The notes below the pieces were generated by a model. It ran no database searches. It worked only from the letters and a program-made list of their open reading frames with translations, and had not been told where the DNA came from. The translations under genes and the position numbers were made by a program. Source: Brachypodium distachyon (lineage: Eukaryota; Streptophyta; Magnoliopsida; Poales; Poaceae). Taken from it: 64,000 nt of DNA. The DNA lies in contig NC_016133.3 of assembly GCF_000005505.3 (NCBI RefSeq), positions 17,112,001-17,176,000 of the forward strand, read 5' to 3'. This document shows, piece after piece, positions 1-10,570 of this stretch. Each line of letters begins with the position of its first letter. The first letter of the stretch is position 1.

Positions 1-150
1 TGTGGTGGAGCTTATGGTACTAATGAGCATTTTATTGCCACCGAGCTGTTTGTGAAAAGAGAGCAAAGAGAAATGTTCCTCCACATGCCAACTCCAGATA
101 TTCGTTTTGAATGGCTTAAGAGGAAGTACGAGGCAAAATATGCTCGTTAG
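1..150 (+). CDS. Myb/SANT-like DNA-binding protein of Harbinger element (C-terminal 49 residues)
   Basis: An open frame runs from base 1 to the TAG at 148-150. The peptide includes EHFIATELFVKREQREMF and ends in a basic segment (FEWLKRKYEAKYAR). I recognise this as the C-terminal end common to grass Myb/SANT-like (L10-interacting MYB-type) proteins encoded as the second ORF of PIF/Harbinger elements. There it partners the transposase, binding the element ends and aiding nuclear import. The N-terminal SANT domain is outside the window. The transposase follows about 345 bp downstream on the same strand. Whether the rest of the gene is intact cannot be judged. Confidence 0.6.
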   Translation, partial: CGGAYGTNEHFIATELFVKREQREMFLHMPTPDIRFEWLKRKYEAKYAR

Positions 151-495
151 ATAGCTATTTGAATGTAATAATTATGAAGTTTTTTTGACAGCCTATGAAC
201 CTATTTATGTTCTCCCAGACTGTGTGTGACTAGCACTTTGTCCTCTATATTTTGTTCTACTCCCAGCCTATGAACCGAATGTTTTATTTGACTATCTGTT
301 TTCCATATTGTTAGACTGTGTGTGTGCTGAACCATGTAAGCAAACTTCTGGCATCTATCTATTTGACTATCTGTTTTCCATGTCCAGGTTGTTCATTTCT
401 TTCATCTCATTGTCCAGATTGTTGTACATATTTTTTTTTCATTTCATATTTTTTTTGCCTATGTTGTTCATCTGTATATTTCTTGTTACGTACAG

Positions 496-1794
496 ATGTC
501 ATCGGATAGCGAGAACGATGGAAGCAATGACGATGAGGAAGAGATGATTTTTTATAATCATGTTCAAGCTCTGAGTGCTATTTACCATGCTGCGGCAAAC
601 ATTGCTGTGAATTATTCTAGAACCTTTCTTGATAAGGCGGATCCAAGGACCTCTATTCTCAGCGGGATGGGTTGGTTGAAGGAGACACTATCAACACCTG
701 GAGAGACCTATAGGATGTTGCGTTTGAACAACCACGTCTTCTTTGACCTGCATGACTTTCTGGTGAGAAAATACGGTCTAACCGCATCCATACATGTGAG
801 TAGCCATGAGTCGCTCGCGATTTTCCTTTGGGTTCTTGGTGGATGTGAATCAAACCGGAAAACACAAAATAGGTTCAAGCACTCAGGTGAGACCATTAGC
901 AGGAAGTTTGATGAGGTTCTTCATTGTGTCGTAAAGATGGCGACTCACTATTTGAGACCAAAGGACCCAAATTTCCGTGTTGTCCATAAGAGGATTAGAG
1001 GTGACAAAAGGGCTTATCCACACCTTAAGGATTGTATCGGTGCACTAGATGGTACTCATATTCGTGCATCACTTCCTGCTGATCAACAAGTGCACCGCAT
1101 CTCAGAACGTGTTGGCTATTTGTGATTTTGATATGCGCTTCATTTACGCATCTATTGGACAGCCGGGTGCTATGCATGATACAAGTGTGCTATACCATGC
1201 CATAAGAGTGGACCACGACATCTTCCCGCATCCTCCGAAAGGTAAGCTTGTTCAACATATCGCTGATTTCATTCGTCTCATCTTGAATGTGTTCACCCTA
1301 AAAAATTATCTTCTCTTTTAGGTAAGTACTATCTAGTTGACGCCGGTTACCCTAATCGGCCAGGGTACCTTGCTCCATACAAGGGTGAGAGATATCATGT
1401 CCCTGATTTTCATAAAGGTGCGGAGCCATCTACTCCAAAGGAAAAGTTCAATAGGGTGCATTCAGCTATTCGTAATGTCATTGAGAGGTCTTTCGGCGTG
1501 CTGAAAATGAAGTGGCGCATATTGTTAAAGATGCCAAATTATTCCATGGATAAGCAAAAGTTGATTGAGGCGGCTTCCATGGTGCTTCACAACTATGTGC
1601 GCGAGCACCAAAGTGGGGATCGGCATTTCTGTAGGTGTGATCGAGACCCAAATTATGAGCCAACAATTCCAGAAAGGTATCAAAAGTATGCAATTTCTCA
1701 AAGTGCATCCGATGGGTCAACACCGGAGTTGAATGATACATCTATGGATTCTTTCCGCAACAAGCTCGCGACCGATATTTCTCTAGGTTGGTAA
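496..1794 (+). pseudogene. PIF/Harbinger transposase (HARBI1/ALP1-like DDE nuclease), frame-disrupted
   Basis: The ATG at 496 directly follows a splice-acceptor-like acag. The first frame (209 codons) holds a helical, HTH-like region around residues 103-140 and the first catalytic Asp in ALDGTHI (D185). At about 1090-1100 the reading frame shifts and several residues usual in the family are missing, so a small out-of-frame deletion is likely. The second frame continues with QNVLAICDFDMRF. A canonical 80-nt intron (GT 1242, AG 1321) interrupts a Gly codon. Downstream come the second Asp (DAGYPNRPGY) and the catalytic Glu (VIERSFGVLK), ending at the TAA at 1792-1794. All three catalytic acids survive, but one frameshift should abolish the full-length protein. 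In the family this enzyme excises and inserts the element at TAA/TTA sites. Confidence 0.85.
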
Positions 1795-2337
1795 TACATC
1801 ATGAAATTTGACGTGATAAAAGATGAATATTTCTGTAGTGTGGTTATTGGACTATGTCGTGATGAACCTGGTGTATGAACACTTGTTTTGATATGACTGT
1901 TTTATTGATTTTGCCGGCTGATTGCATGGCTTTTAAAATTGTGTTTAATCTGCTATTCTATTCAAAGCTGGGTTATCAAAATGATTAATTCATGCAGGTT
2001 CATTTTCTAAAGCAAACAAGATGTGTGTTTGATGTATGTATACAACATGTGAAACACCAAAAAAAAAAAAGTGCAAACAATCAACCGATCGGCAGCTGTG
2101 TTCTGCCACATTCATCAATTCTTACACACTTGCGGTGATCGATTGTACCACAGTTCACAGGTGAAGTAATCTAGTCCATCGATGATCCATAATGGAAAGA
2201 AACAAAAAAAAAGACAGCAAACAAGGGAAATGACAGTGTGGAGCTGGTATGTGTGCCAAACGAAGTGGAGCTGGGGTGGAGTGGAGTTTAGAGGTGGAGT
2301 GAAGTTTAGGTGGAGGGGAGCCCTCCCAAACAGGCTC

Positions 2338-2581
2338 TAAATATAAGATGTCGTAGGTTTGTCCTAAGTCAAATCTATTCAAGTTTGACCAAATTTATAT
2401 GAAACTATACTGATATTTACAGTATCAAATAAGCATATTATGAAAATATATATCATGATGGATTTAATAAAACTAGTTTGGAGTTTTAGATGTTGATACA
2501 TTTTTCTATGAACTTGGTCAAACTTTAAGAAATTTGAGTTAGGAGAAAGCTAGAACATCTTATATTTAGGAACGGATGGAG
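2338..2581. mobile_element. Stowaway-type MITE, left tip removed by the Harbinger insertion
   Basis: The right end reads ACATCTTATATTTAGGAACGGATGGAG followed by TA (2582-2583). The left part, TAAATATAAGATG (from 2338), is the inverted counterpart of that right end, but the outermost CTCCATCCGTTCC is absent. Instead the Harbinger terminus abuts exactly at the internal TAA. The interior is AT-rich and non-coding. This is a Tc1/mariner-related Stowaway element interrupted by a later Harbinger insertion. Confidence 0.75.
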
Positions 2582-2583
2582 TA

Positions 2584-3049
2584 TTAACAACTTCCACTGC
2601 TCACAGGATGGCCTCATGTTTTCTATCCCTGATATTCTTCTGCCTCCTTCAGGTTTGGATTGATGGTGAAAAAGTTGGTGAAGGAAGAAAAAGTCGGGGA
2701 AGAAATTAAAAAAAGAAGGAAAGAAGCTGAACGCTAAGTCCTGATAAATGCTGACTTTCTAGTTTTCTTGATTCCAGATGAAGATGCCCAATATGCAACT
2801 GAGCTATTGGAGGTTGGTTTCAGATCTTATTTAAAAAACAGAGGTTGGTTTCAGATAGTAACACATTCATTTATTCGGGTATGCACCACAATTGATTGTT
2901 CACGGCGGATGCTTTGTTTTACCTAGCTTACTGCTAAGGTGTCATCAAAGTGTCTAAATCTTGGAACAGTCCGTTATTATCATTCCAACCAGTTCCATTG
3001 TGTTGTTGTTCTCGACAACAAATATAATAAGGGGTGCCAATGCTTGATG
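2584..3049. other. Unassigned intergenic sequence
   Basis: No gene is supported. At 2660-2810 there are short open stretches with a splice-acceptor-like ttgattccag. They could be an eroded exon, but the peptide is too short and unfamiliar to name. A short near-repeat (gaggttggtttcag) occurs at about 2810 and 2842. Confidence 0.5.
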
Positions 3050-3995
3050 GCACAAGTGCGAGTATAAAAGTAGGGCGTGTACGCCGGTCTTACAGCGAAG
3101 GTCGTCATACACTTGGGCAAGTTGACACATTGATATTTTTTTAATAGGTTCGGTCGACCCTGCGGATACGACTTAATCCTATGTTAGAAAAAGCTTTGAG
3201 GGGATTGTTAGCCAAGTGCTTGGGCCGAGCGGATCTTCCCAAGACACCTTTAGCGAGAGATTCGTCGGGGCTGCCTCGTACTTGGACCGAACGCGTCTTT
3301 CCAAGTATCGTGGTTAGGATACCTTCGAAACTCTAACCCAACCCCTTCTCCTTCGAGCCCATGCTAACCAAGGTTAGCTCAGAGCCTCGAAACTAGAGTC
3401 CACTAAGAGGCTTCCTCAAGGCCGGTCGACTTTTAGTCGAAAGCGACGCTCGAGAGCGAATCTTAGAGGGAGCACTCTAGCCCTCTCCCCTTGAGTTTAT
3501 TCAAGTTGAGAGTGAATGATACATGCCCTCATGGGGGTATTTATAGCCTTGGGGTCCATGACAAAATACCATGGCTACCCTTAAGGGAGAGAGAAAAGTG
3601 GGGGCAAAATGGTAAAAGTAGCTCCTTGGTCCATAACTTTTGTATGCACCATGTGGGGAAAAGTGAGGGTTGGTCCATGGTCCACCGTGGACCAAAAGCC
3701 TCATCCCCACACCTTTCTTGCCTCCTACTCTAGCTCATTTTACCTTTTGACCATGGCATAAGAGGCTTGACTTGTTGACTTGTCTTTTTTTTGTCATGTA
3801 GGATTGACTACGCCATGTTGGCATCTTGACTCACGCTGGAAAATGTTGACCTAGTTGTCGCCATGTAGGATTTACGGCTCGACCCATATAAAGGTTTTAT
3901 TTTACTACGACACATTGGATCCTGGACGCACTAGAGGTTTTCGGTCTGAGATCCAGAGCTATATGCCTCGACACAATGAGATTCCTGACAACGTG
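3050..3995 (-). repeat. LTR-like fragment or solo LTR, minus orientation
   Basis: On the minus strand the segment has an LTR-like layout: a several-hundred-base U3-like part, a CTATAAATAC promoter box (plus-strand 3538-3547), a leader starting CATTCACTCTCAACTTG, and a long non-coding R/U5-like tail. No gag/pol lies next to it. A candidate 5' terminus is TGTCAGGAATC (minus strand, about 3990). I could not find a convincing matching 3' end or a 5-bp duplication, so the bounds and the class are inferred. Confidence 0.35.
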
Positions 3996-5184
3996 GCCAG
4001 TATGTTTTTTTACAGTAAGTGCTTACCTCTTTTATTATAACATTTTTGATCTGGCTTGAATAGAAAACCTAATTCATTCCCTCGCTAAAAAAAATGCTAA
4101 TTCAGACTTATGCTCTTGGTGTACATTCTTCTTATTGCTGACCTGCGTGTGGCTCTTAAGGTCAAGTAATGCTGGGAAAAGGAGTTGGAGCAAACATGGG
4201 AGGAAGTTAATTTGCAGGCTATAAGCAGGTAGAAGAAATGGATCTCATGCTCAATTAGCTCCCACACCTTGTAGTTAACAGGTTCCTACTGCATAGCTTA
4301 TTTCTAGAAGAATTATTGTTGGCGGGCCACCTTGTGATTAACAGGTTTGTACTCCATTATTTATTTCTGGAGGAATGGCTGTTGTCCGGCCGGAACAAAT
4401 ATGATCTAGTATGCACAGATCCAGAGCTAATGCTATTACCATCGGTATAACATTGATGAAAGTGATGCCTTCACTAAACTAGAGTTTTTCTCAGTTTCTG
4501 CCGTCTTGCGTGATCTGGGCAATTTGATTGCTGCAAGGTGCAAATGGGGGCATAGAGGCCTCGGTGCCCTTGTTTTCATGTCAAATCCTAGCACAGACAG
4601 ATCCTAATGCCATACTCAGGAAGAAACCGTTCCTCACTGAATAAAAGTAAACAGCAGCAGCAGATCTTTAGGACAAGATCTTTAGAACGGAGACACAACT
4701 TTAGATTTGATAACCTGATCATTACATTACAATCATTTATCACTACTGACAAATGTAACCTCTTCCTAATTGTAAGAAGCTACTCCGTACATGATAGCAG
4801 CAGCAGCTGCTGGTGGCTTGCTTCCCACTTGTAAGAGACCGAGAGCAACCATTTATCACTAATCTCTTCTCAAATACACTCCGGCACCACAAAAATGAGC
4901 TGCTAGGAGAAAGAATAGACTCATTCATTGAACACGACAGATATGTTAACAGAAGTGAATAGAAACAACAGGTTCACTAAAATGTCTGGCGTGGATATCA
5001 AAGGTTCTGACCACTGGCTGTACAGTTTTTGTTTTTCTCCTCCTCGAGGCCCTTTTACTTTTATCCTTCTTAAGTAATGAATGCATCGCTGCTGCTTTGA
5101 AAAAAAAAAGGTTCTGACCAGTCAAGCAAAACAAATGTACCATCGTTCATTTAATCCTTTATCAGTAAGGTCCAAGGATAACTA
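3996..5184. other. Intergenic region, no gene seen
   Basis: Mixed AT-rich sequence with short A-tracts. At 4280-4385 there is a loose duplication (two copies of a stretch containing aacaggtt.tactgcatagcttatttctgga-like sequence). No coding potential, RNA gene or complete element was recognised. Confidence 0.5.
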
Positions 5185-5267
5185 CTCCCTCCGTCTCATA
5201 TTAAGTGACTCAAATTTGTCCAAATATGAACGTATATATAACTAAAAGTTTCTAGATACATGTAATA
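5185..5267. mobile_element. Stowaway-type MITE, left half only
   Basis: It starts CTCCCTCCGTCTCATATTAA after TA (5183-5184) and continues with the interior shared by the MITEs at 7517, 49050 and 49259 (AAATTTGTCCAAATATGAA, CTAGATACATGTAAT). It stops near 5267 where LINE sequence begins. The expected right inverted repeat is not found after the LINE, so the right end was lost rather than merely displaced. Confidence 0.7.
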
Positions 5268-6101
5268 CATCTCAATGCTTGTGCCCCGCATGTGGAGGAG
5301 TTTCTGATCCTCTGGGAGGCGTTGGGTGATTTTGCGCTGGAGCAAGGCCATGATGAATTTTGCTGGAAGTGGTCGGCGAATGGCAAATACTCGCCAAGTT
5401 CAGCTTATTTAGCCTGGTTTGAGGGGAGGGTGGAGATGGAGGCGCACGACTTGGTTTGGCGTTCAAAGGCCCCTCTCCGTTGTCGCTTCTTCATGTGGCT
5501 GGCGTGTCGACAACGTTGCTGGACGGCGGACCGTCTGAGCAGAAGGGGCTTAGACCACCCTGAGCGCTGTCCTCTTTGCGATCAGGAGGAGGAAACAATT
5601 GGTCATCTTCTCTTCGGTTGTGTGGTCGCTAGGATTGTTTGGTTTCAGGTCCTTTCAGGGTGGAACGCGGTCCAGTGGATGCCTGATCAAGACTCAACCA
5701 TGGCTTCCCGGTGGCAGAATATCCAGGCTTCTCCTAAGGACAAGAAGATGATCGCCACTTCCGCTGCGCTCATCTGTTGGTCGATCTGGAAACACCGGAA
5801 TGAGGTGGTATTTGAGAAGATGAGGCCTAGGCACCGGGTCATCATTCGTGCCATTCAGTTGGAGGGCGAAGCTTGGCTTAAGGTATGGCTGTTAGGTTTT
5901 TCGAGATTTGCGACACTGCCAAGTGGGAGAGATGAGTGGATCGAGAGACACTGGATAATTCTTTGTAAACGCTGGCCTTCGGGTCTAATTGCTTTGCAGT
6001 CCTCTTTCTTTTACGGACGATATGCCCGTCTGAGGCATATCTATACCTATCTAAAAAATATGGACCGTTCCCTTCACCGTCGTCTGTCAAACTTCCCATA
6101 A
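5268..6101 (+). pseudogene. 5'-truncated LINE (non-LTR retrotransposon), zf-RVT C-terminus
   Basis: An open frame of about 270 codons ends at a TAA at 6099-6101. Its N-terminal third carries the zinc-binding domain found at the end of plant LINE reverse transcriptases (zf-RVT). The marks are WKWSANGKYSPSSAYL, the WRSKAPLRCRFFMWLA core, the TADRLSRRG turn, and the pair CPLCDQEEETIGHLLFGC. It is followed by the usual ICWSIWKHRNEVVFE segment. The reverse-transcriptase and endonuclease domains are absent, as expected for incomplete target-primed reverse transcription. The visible frame has no stop, so the copy is fairly young or well preserved. No unambiguous poly(A) tail or target duplication could be placed; CTATCTAAAAAA near 6055 is within the frame. 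The first in-frame start is arbitrary because the frame is truncated. Confidence 0.85.
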
Positions 6102-7516
6102 AATTTGTGGGCCCCTAGGATTGCACCGAATCTATCTATACCAAAGTAAAAATACGCACTGTTCCACCTTTTTTTTCTCTCTTTTTTTCGTCAAGCCCTC
6201 AAGACCCACCTCGTCCGCCCGCACGCAAACCACTCCTTCGTCCGCTCCAGACGCCGAGCTCCCCCCTCCTGGCGCAGCCCAATAGGAGACCCTTCCTAAT
6301 CCAACATAAAAAATATTTTCCTTGACGCAGCGAAGAAAACCCAATTAAAAGCCCAAAGGTATTTCTTCATACCGTCGACCTTGCTCTGCCGCTTTGCTGA
6401 TGCTCGTGTCTGTAGGTGCAGCGCCAGATTGATTCGCCACAAAAAATATGGTCCAGCATGCGGTGCCTCCTTCCATCTGAGAGCCGGCAGCGCTGGCCTG
6501 CAGGCTCCATCTTGTCATACACCGTTTAATTTCAGAGAAAACAGGGGAAGATGTTTCGTTCTCTCAGCCCTAATCCCCCGGCGTGTTGATCTGGGCCAAC
6601 GGGAGCCGCTATGACAACGCGCACTAAGGCGGTTCAGCATCCATTTAATTCCACAGAAAACAAGGGAACATGTTCGCTCTCTCAGTTCTCATCCCCGACG
6701 TGTTGATTTGGGCCAACGGGAGCCGCCACGACAACGCGTGCTAAGGTGGTTCAGCCGTTATTATGGGGGATGATTGAGGAGGGGAAAAGGAAGGAAGGGC
6801 CGTGGGATACGGTTCAAAGCACCTGGACGGGTTGAGGGTCGAGGAGGCGTTGTCGAGGGCGGAGATTGAGGCGGCCAGTGCGCGTGTGTGCTGCTTTTTG
6901 CGCGAGGAGGAAGACCGGCACGAGTGCGGGCATGGGTGGGGCGCTCTCGAGGAAGCTGGTTCAAGAAGGAGAACGGGTGTGGCCCAAGAGAAAAAAAAGA
7001 AAAAGAAAAAAAATAGAAGACCCAAAAATGGCTTTTCTGGGCCGTGGCAGCGCACGGACATTCTGCTAATTTTCGAAAAAAAAAATGAGATGGAAGGAGC
7101 AGATGGAAGATACTCACAACCATGCACGTAAAATCCTACTCTATCTGTCCCAAGTAAAAGTAGAAACTGTACTACCGTTTTCCATACAAGATAAGTTCCA
7201 GCACATCCGTTTATATTTTTAGGCATAAGCTAGCAACTGCCATTCGTCAGCATGAATGGAATTCCTAAATACAAACTCGTCCATTGTTCAGGCCTATAAG
7301 CTAGCAATATGTAGTAGCAACTATACCAGCACCGCTTCAACGTGTTCTGAAGATTGACACTTCGTCCATGGCGTCGACAGTTATCCAACGGCTGTAACTC
7401 GCGCATACCGTTTCACGGGATCCTAATGGTGGAGAAGGAATTTACTACTGCTAATACAGGCTCTTGGCGCTATCCATTTCATTTGTGGAACTATCCCCTT
7501 CTAAAACTCTACTCTA
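6102..7516. other. Intergenic region with GC-rich patches, no gene seen
   Basis: It contains pyrimidine tracts (6168-6190), the tandem duplication at 6521-6754, a GC-rich stretch at 6780-6980 without a recognisable product, A-rich tracts (6990-7085), and a degraded MITE-like motif around 7140-7195. Open frames here are low-complexity and lie on both strands, so none is called. Confidence 0.5.
6521..6754. repeat. Tandem direct duplication of about 118 bp
   Basis: Two adjacent copies, 6521-6637 and 6638-6754, share TTTAATT, CAGAGAAAACA/CACAGAAAACA, TCTCTCAG, the run GGGCCAACGGGAGCCGC, and a final AAGG(C/T)GGTTCAG. They differ by scattered substitutions and about a 2-bp indel, so the duplication is not very recent. 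No coding function is evident. Confidence 0.75.
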
Positions 7517-7635
7517 CTTTTGAAGTCTCCGTTTCATATTAAGTGACTTTTTATTACATGTATCTATATTCTTTTTAGACATAGATATATTCATAGTTGA
7601 ACAAACTTGAGTCATTTAATATGAGACGGAGGGAG
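7517..7635. mobile_element. Stowaway-type MITE
   Basis: The right end ATTTAATATGAGACGGAGGGAG is followed by TA (7636-7637). The left end (GTCTCCGTTTCATATTAAGTGACT) is the inverted partner with decayed outer bases. The interior ATTACATGTATCTA...TAGACATAGATA is shared with the copies at 49050 and 49259, so this is the same MITE family. It is non-coding. Confidence 0.8.
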
Positions 7636-7637
7636 TA

Positions 7638-10419
7638 TGTCTCTCGTCCTTGTGCTTTCGCACTGAGTTGTGGAAATGGAGTACGGCAGTTCCTCTTCAA
7701 CGCCTAACAACCCGCGTTGCATCATGCGTAGGGTCCTGCTCGCCAGTCTTGGTCATTAGTGCCTTCCTTGAAAGCGGAGTACGACGGCAGCAGCAGCTGC
7801 TCTGCCTGCCTGCCTGGTCTTCGTCTACATTCAAGTCTCTCGCGCGCTCGCCATTATTCTGGTGATGAAACTTAGGTGGCTGGCCGGGGGCAGCTACGTG
7901 CGTACTCCTAAGTTGACTTCACCCAACACGTACCACGCCATCCTTCGTCGAGCAGGACATGTACTACTTCTGTGGTGTAGACTCAGTTGCCCAGTGTTGT
8001 AGTACTACTGGTATGAAATTACCCCCCACCTAACGTCTCGCTGGTGCAGATCAGCTATATATCCTCTGTATCGACGAAATGAATGATGTTAACAGCTGCA
8101 TTACGTTATTTCTGCTGAACAAGTCTGTAGACCCATGCAATTCCTGACTAAAACTTTTGTTCTCACGTGCGACAGGATATACCGATCGCTTAATTAATCT
8201 GTAGGTAATCTGTATGAGTATACACGTTAGCTAGCCGGCATAAGAAGCTTCCATATGCCACTGACTGAAAGTGTGAAACCACAAAATTAAGAGAAAGATT
8301 CTAGTACCAGTAGTGCAACTCTACATGCATGCGACGTACGTTTTGTGTCCCAACTCACAAGGCACCAAAGTTAGTGCTTCCAGATGTTAGTCCAGTCAAC
8401 GGCTGTGTTTATAAACACAAACAAAAAAAATGTCATGTTTAGCTGATCGAACTGTAAGACTTCCGGTGGTCAAATCTTATGGTTATGGATTGTTAATTGT
8501 ATAGTCTAATTTAGTAGTACTCCAGTATTCAGTATGTTAAAGCAAGTAGTGATGATGCAAGTCCCACTTGGTAGCCTGGCACATGGGAAGAAATTATGTT
8601 CTGATATATTTTTGTTTGTCGACTGAAACGAGGATACTACTAAACTGAAAGAAACAGCTTGAGTAGTTTACGGGTCAGACTTGAGCATCATGAAAGGAAC
8701 TTCAGTATTCTAGGATAAAAGAAATGTTAGATTATGGCAACATAGCTCACACATAGCATTAGTTCTCCGAAGTAGGTGCTTTGACTCATCATTCTTATTT
8801 CCAAGTGATGGATCAAAGTCTATGGGTAGGCCATGGAACTACGGTTGGACAAACTTTTTTTTTCTGAACGTTTTCTAAGATGGAGTTTGAAGTTTGAACG
8901 AAAAAGAGAAGATAGAGAATAATTAATCAAATCTTTTTTTATTGGTATTGTAATTTAAGAACGGATAGGTGACCGTTATATCATTAGTTTGTTCTGCAAA
9001 CTATTTTTCATGTTCATGGTATCATTATTTATAAATTTTTACCAACACATTCATGTGAAAATAAATGGTCAAGGCGCATATACGAAGAGATATATTTTCA
9101 ACAAAACCTCATACCAAAATGCTGATGATTTGATCTCACATCTCATGCTGATGACAGAGCACTCTGATCGTCGGACAAAGTCCTACAGATGTCGGACGAG
9201 CAATCGTGGGACGCATAGCACTGTTGAACCTGGTATACAAAACTACAAACTAACATACATCAGTGCATAGATGCATTCACATTTAAATTTGGTCAAAGTT
9301 GAAACATCCTTTGTTGGACGGAGGACGTATGAGATTAATATGGTCAAAACTAAAATGGTACTGCTATCTCTTTTTCTGTGTACAACACAAGAAACACTTG
9401 TATACATTAAAATTCCGTAACGGAACAGTTTCACAAGAAACATGCTGCTCCCTACTTATCATTTTACAATCTTAAAAATTAGGACAAGTAAGGAGAACAT
9501 AATAAGTGTTAGATCAAGTACTAATGCAAAATGCATTGCCACTCTGTCATTCATGCATTGCTTGATTGTGGTGGTGGTGGTACATAATTCAAACAATGTT
9601 TATGAGATTCTTTTTCGGATACAAACCCACTGATAGCATAATTTTGATGGCACAAGAACAATAAATTATTGATCTAGAAGTGACCCGAGGTAGTTTTTGC
9701 GGATAGAGGGAGTATTTCTGTTCTGTTAGCCTATTTATGTTAACCTTTCACCCCAAATGGTCCTATCCCTAATCTGTAGTTACAATCCATATAGAGGCCA
9801 GATCTGGCTCCTGAAGAAGTCAGCGGGAGCTGCTAGCTATGATGACAACGGCAAAGACGAGCGACAGCGGTAGTACTAGTACACCATACGGCGTCGAAAT
9901 CAAGGCGTCCAAACCCCGTATGGCCCCACACCGCCAGGCCTGGCGTGTGGTCCCAGGCCCCAGCGGCGTTTTTAACGCGCGAAAGAAAGCAGAGAGAGAG
10001 AGAGCGTGGCGGGGAAAGGAAAAGGCGCGAGATGCATCGGTCAACTATGGAAGAAACGCACGGCCCTCTCTCTCTCTCGTCCAACCGAGGAAGGAGAGCA
10101 GAAGAAAAAATCGATTCGGTCCGTCCGATCCAGCCGCGCCCCGAAAGCGACCGCTCATCGGCCTTTGACCAGCGCCAGTGCTCCTCGCTGCCCTGCGCCC
10201 TGGGCCCCGCTGTCCGGCCCGAATATTAATGCCGCAATTTATGGCCCCATTGACCTGCGCACAGGGCCGCTCGTACTGTACTACTCTCGCAAAACTAAAA
10301 AAAATAATTTGTTTTTCCGGAAGCAATAAATTCCAAGTAAATTGGAGTCGCACTACTGTTCAAAGCGAGAATAAAATCGAAGCGAGCCACTCTGAAATCT
10401 AAATTGCAGAGGAAAATTG
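7638..10419. other. Intergenic region downstream of the WRKY gene
   Basis: No supported gene. Around 9262-9327 lies a right-half remnant of a MITE (GAAACATCCTTTGTTGGACGG) resembling the one ending at 48819. GA/CT microsatellite-like runs occur near 9991-10006 and 10065-10080. The GC-rich part at 9880-10260 has open frames on both strands but no recognisable domain. Confidence 0.5.
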
Positions 10420-10570
10420 CTAGAGCACGGATAAAATTGATTTGAGAACATTTCCATTACTAATCTTGGATGGATCCTTTACACAAGGGGGGGCTAGCCG
10501 GCTAACAGAACTACTAATAGAAAGAACAAATCGAAACCGAAGAAGCCATGGGAGGAGGATCCTTTTGTGA

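Larger units (their letters stand above)
1..2337 (+). mobile_element. PIF/Harbinger DNA transposon, right part (left end outside window)
   Basis: Two same-strand genes typical of autonomous PIF/Harbinger elements are present: the tail of a Myb/SANT-like protein and a DDE transposase. Downstream, the sequence ends at 2337 with a terminus that reads on the minus strand as GAGCCTGTTTGGGAGGG, a familiar grass Harbinger/Tourist-type end. It is followed directly by TAA (2338-2340), the 3-bp target this superfamily duplicates. The region 1795-2330 is non-coding and holds an A-tract near 2059. The left inverted repeat and the second TAA must lie before base 1. The transposase is broken, so this copy is probably not autonomous. 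Confidence 0.8.

Noticed and set aside
5878..6099. Minus-strand frame opposite the LINE
   Set aside because: Antisense shadow of the zf-RVT reading frame.
6802..7131. Open frames on both strands in a GC-rich block (about 100-160 codons)
   Set aside because: They overlap on both strands, run into homopolymer tracts (Lys or Phe runs) and show no recognisable domain; a result of base composition.
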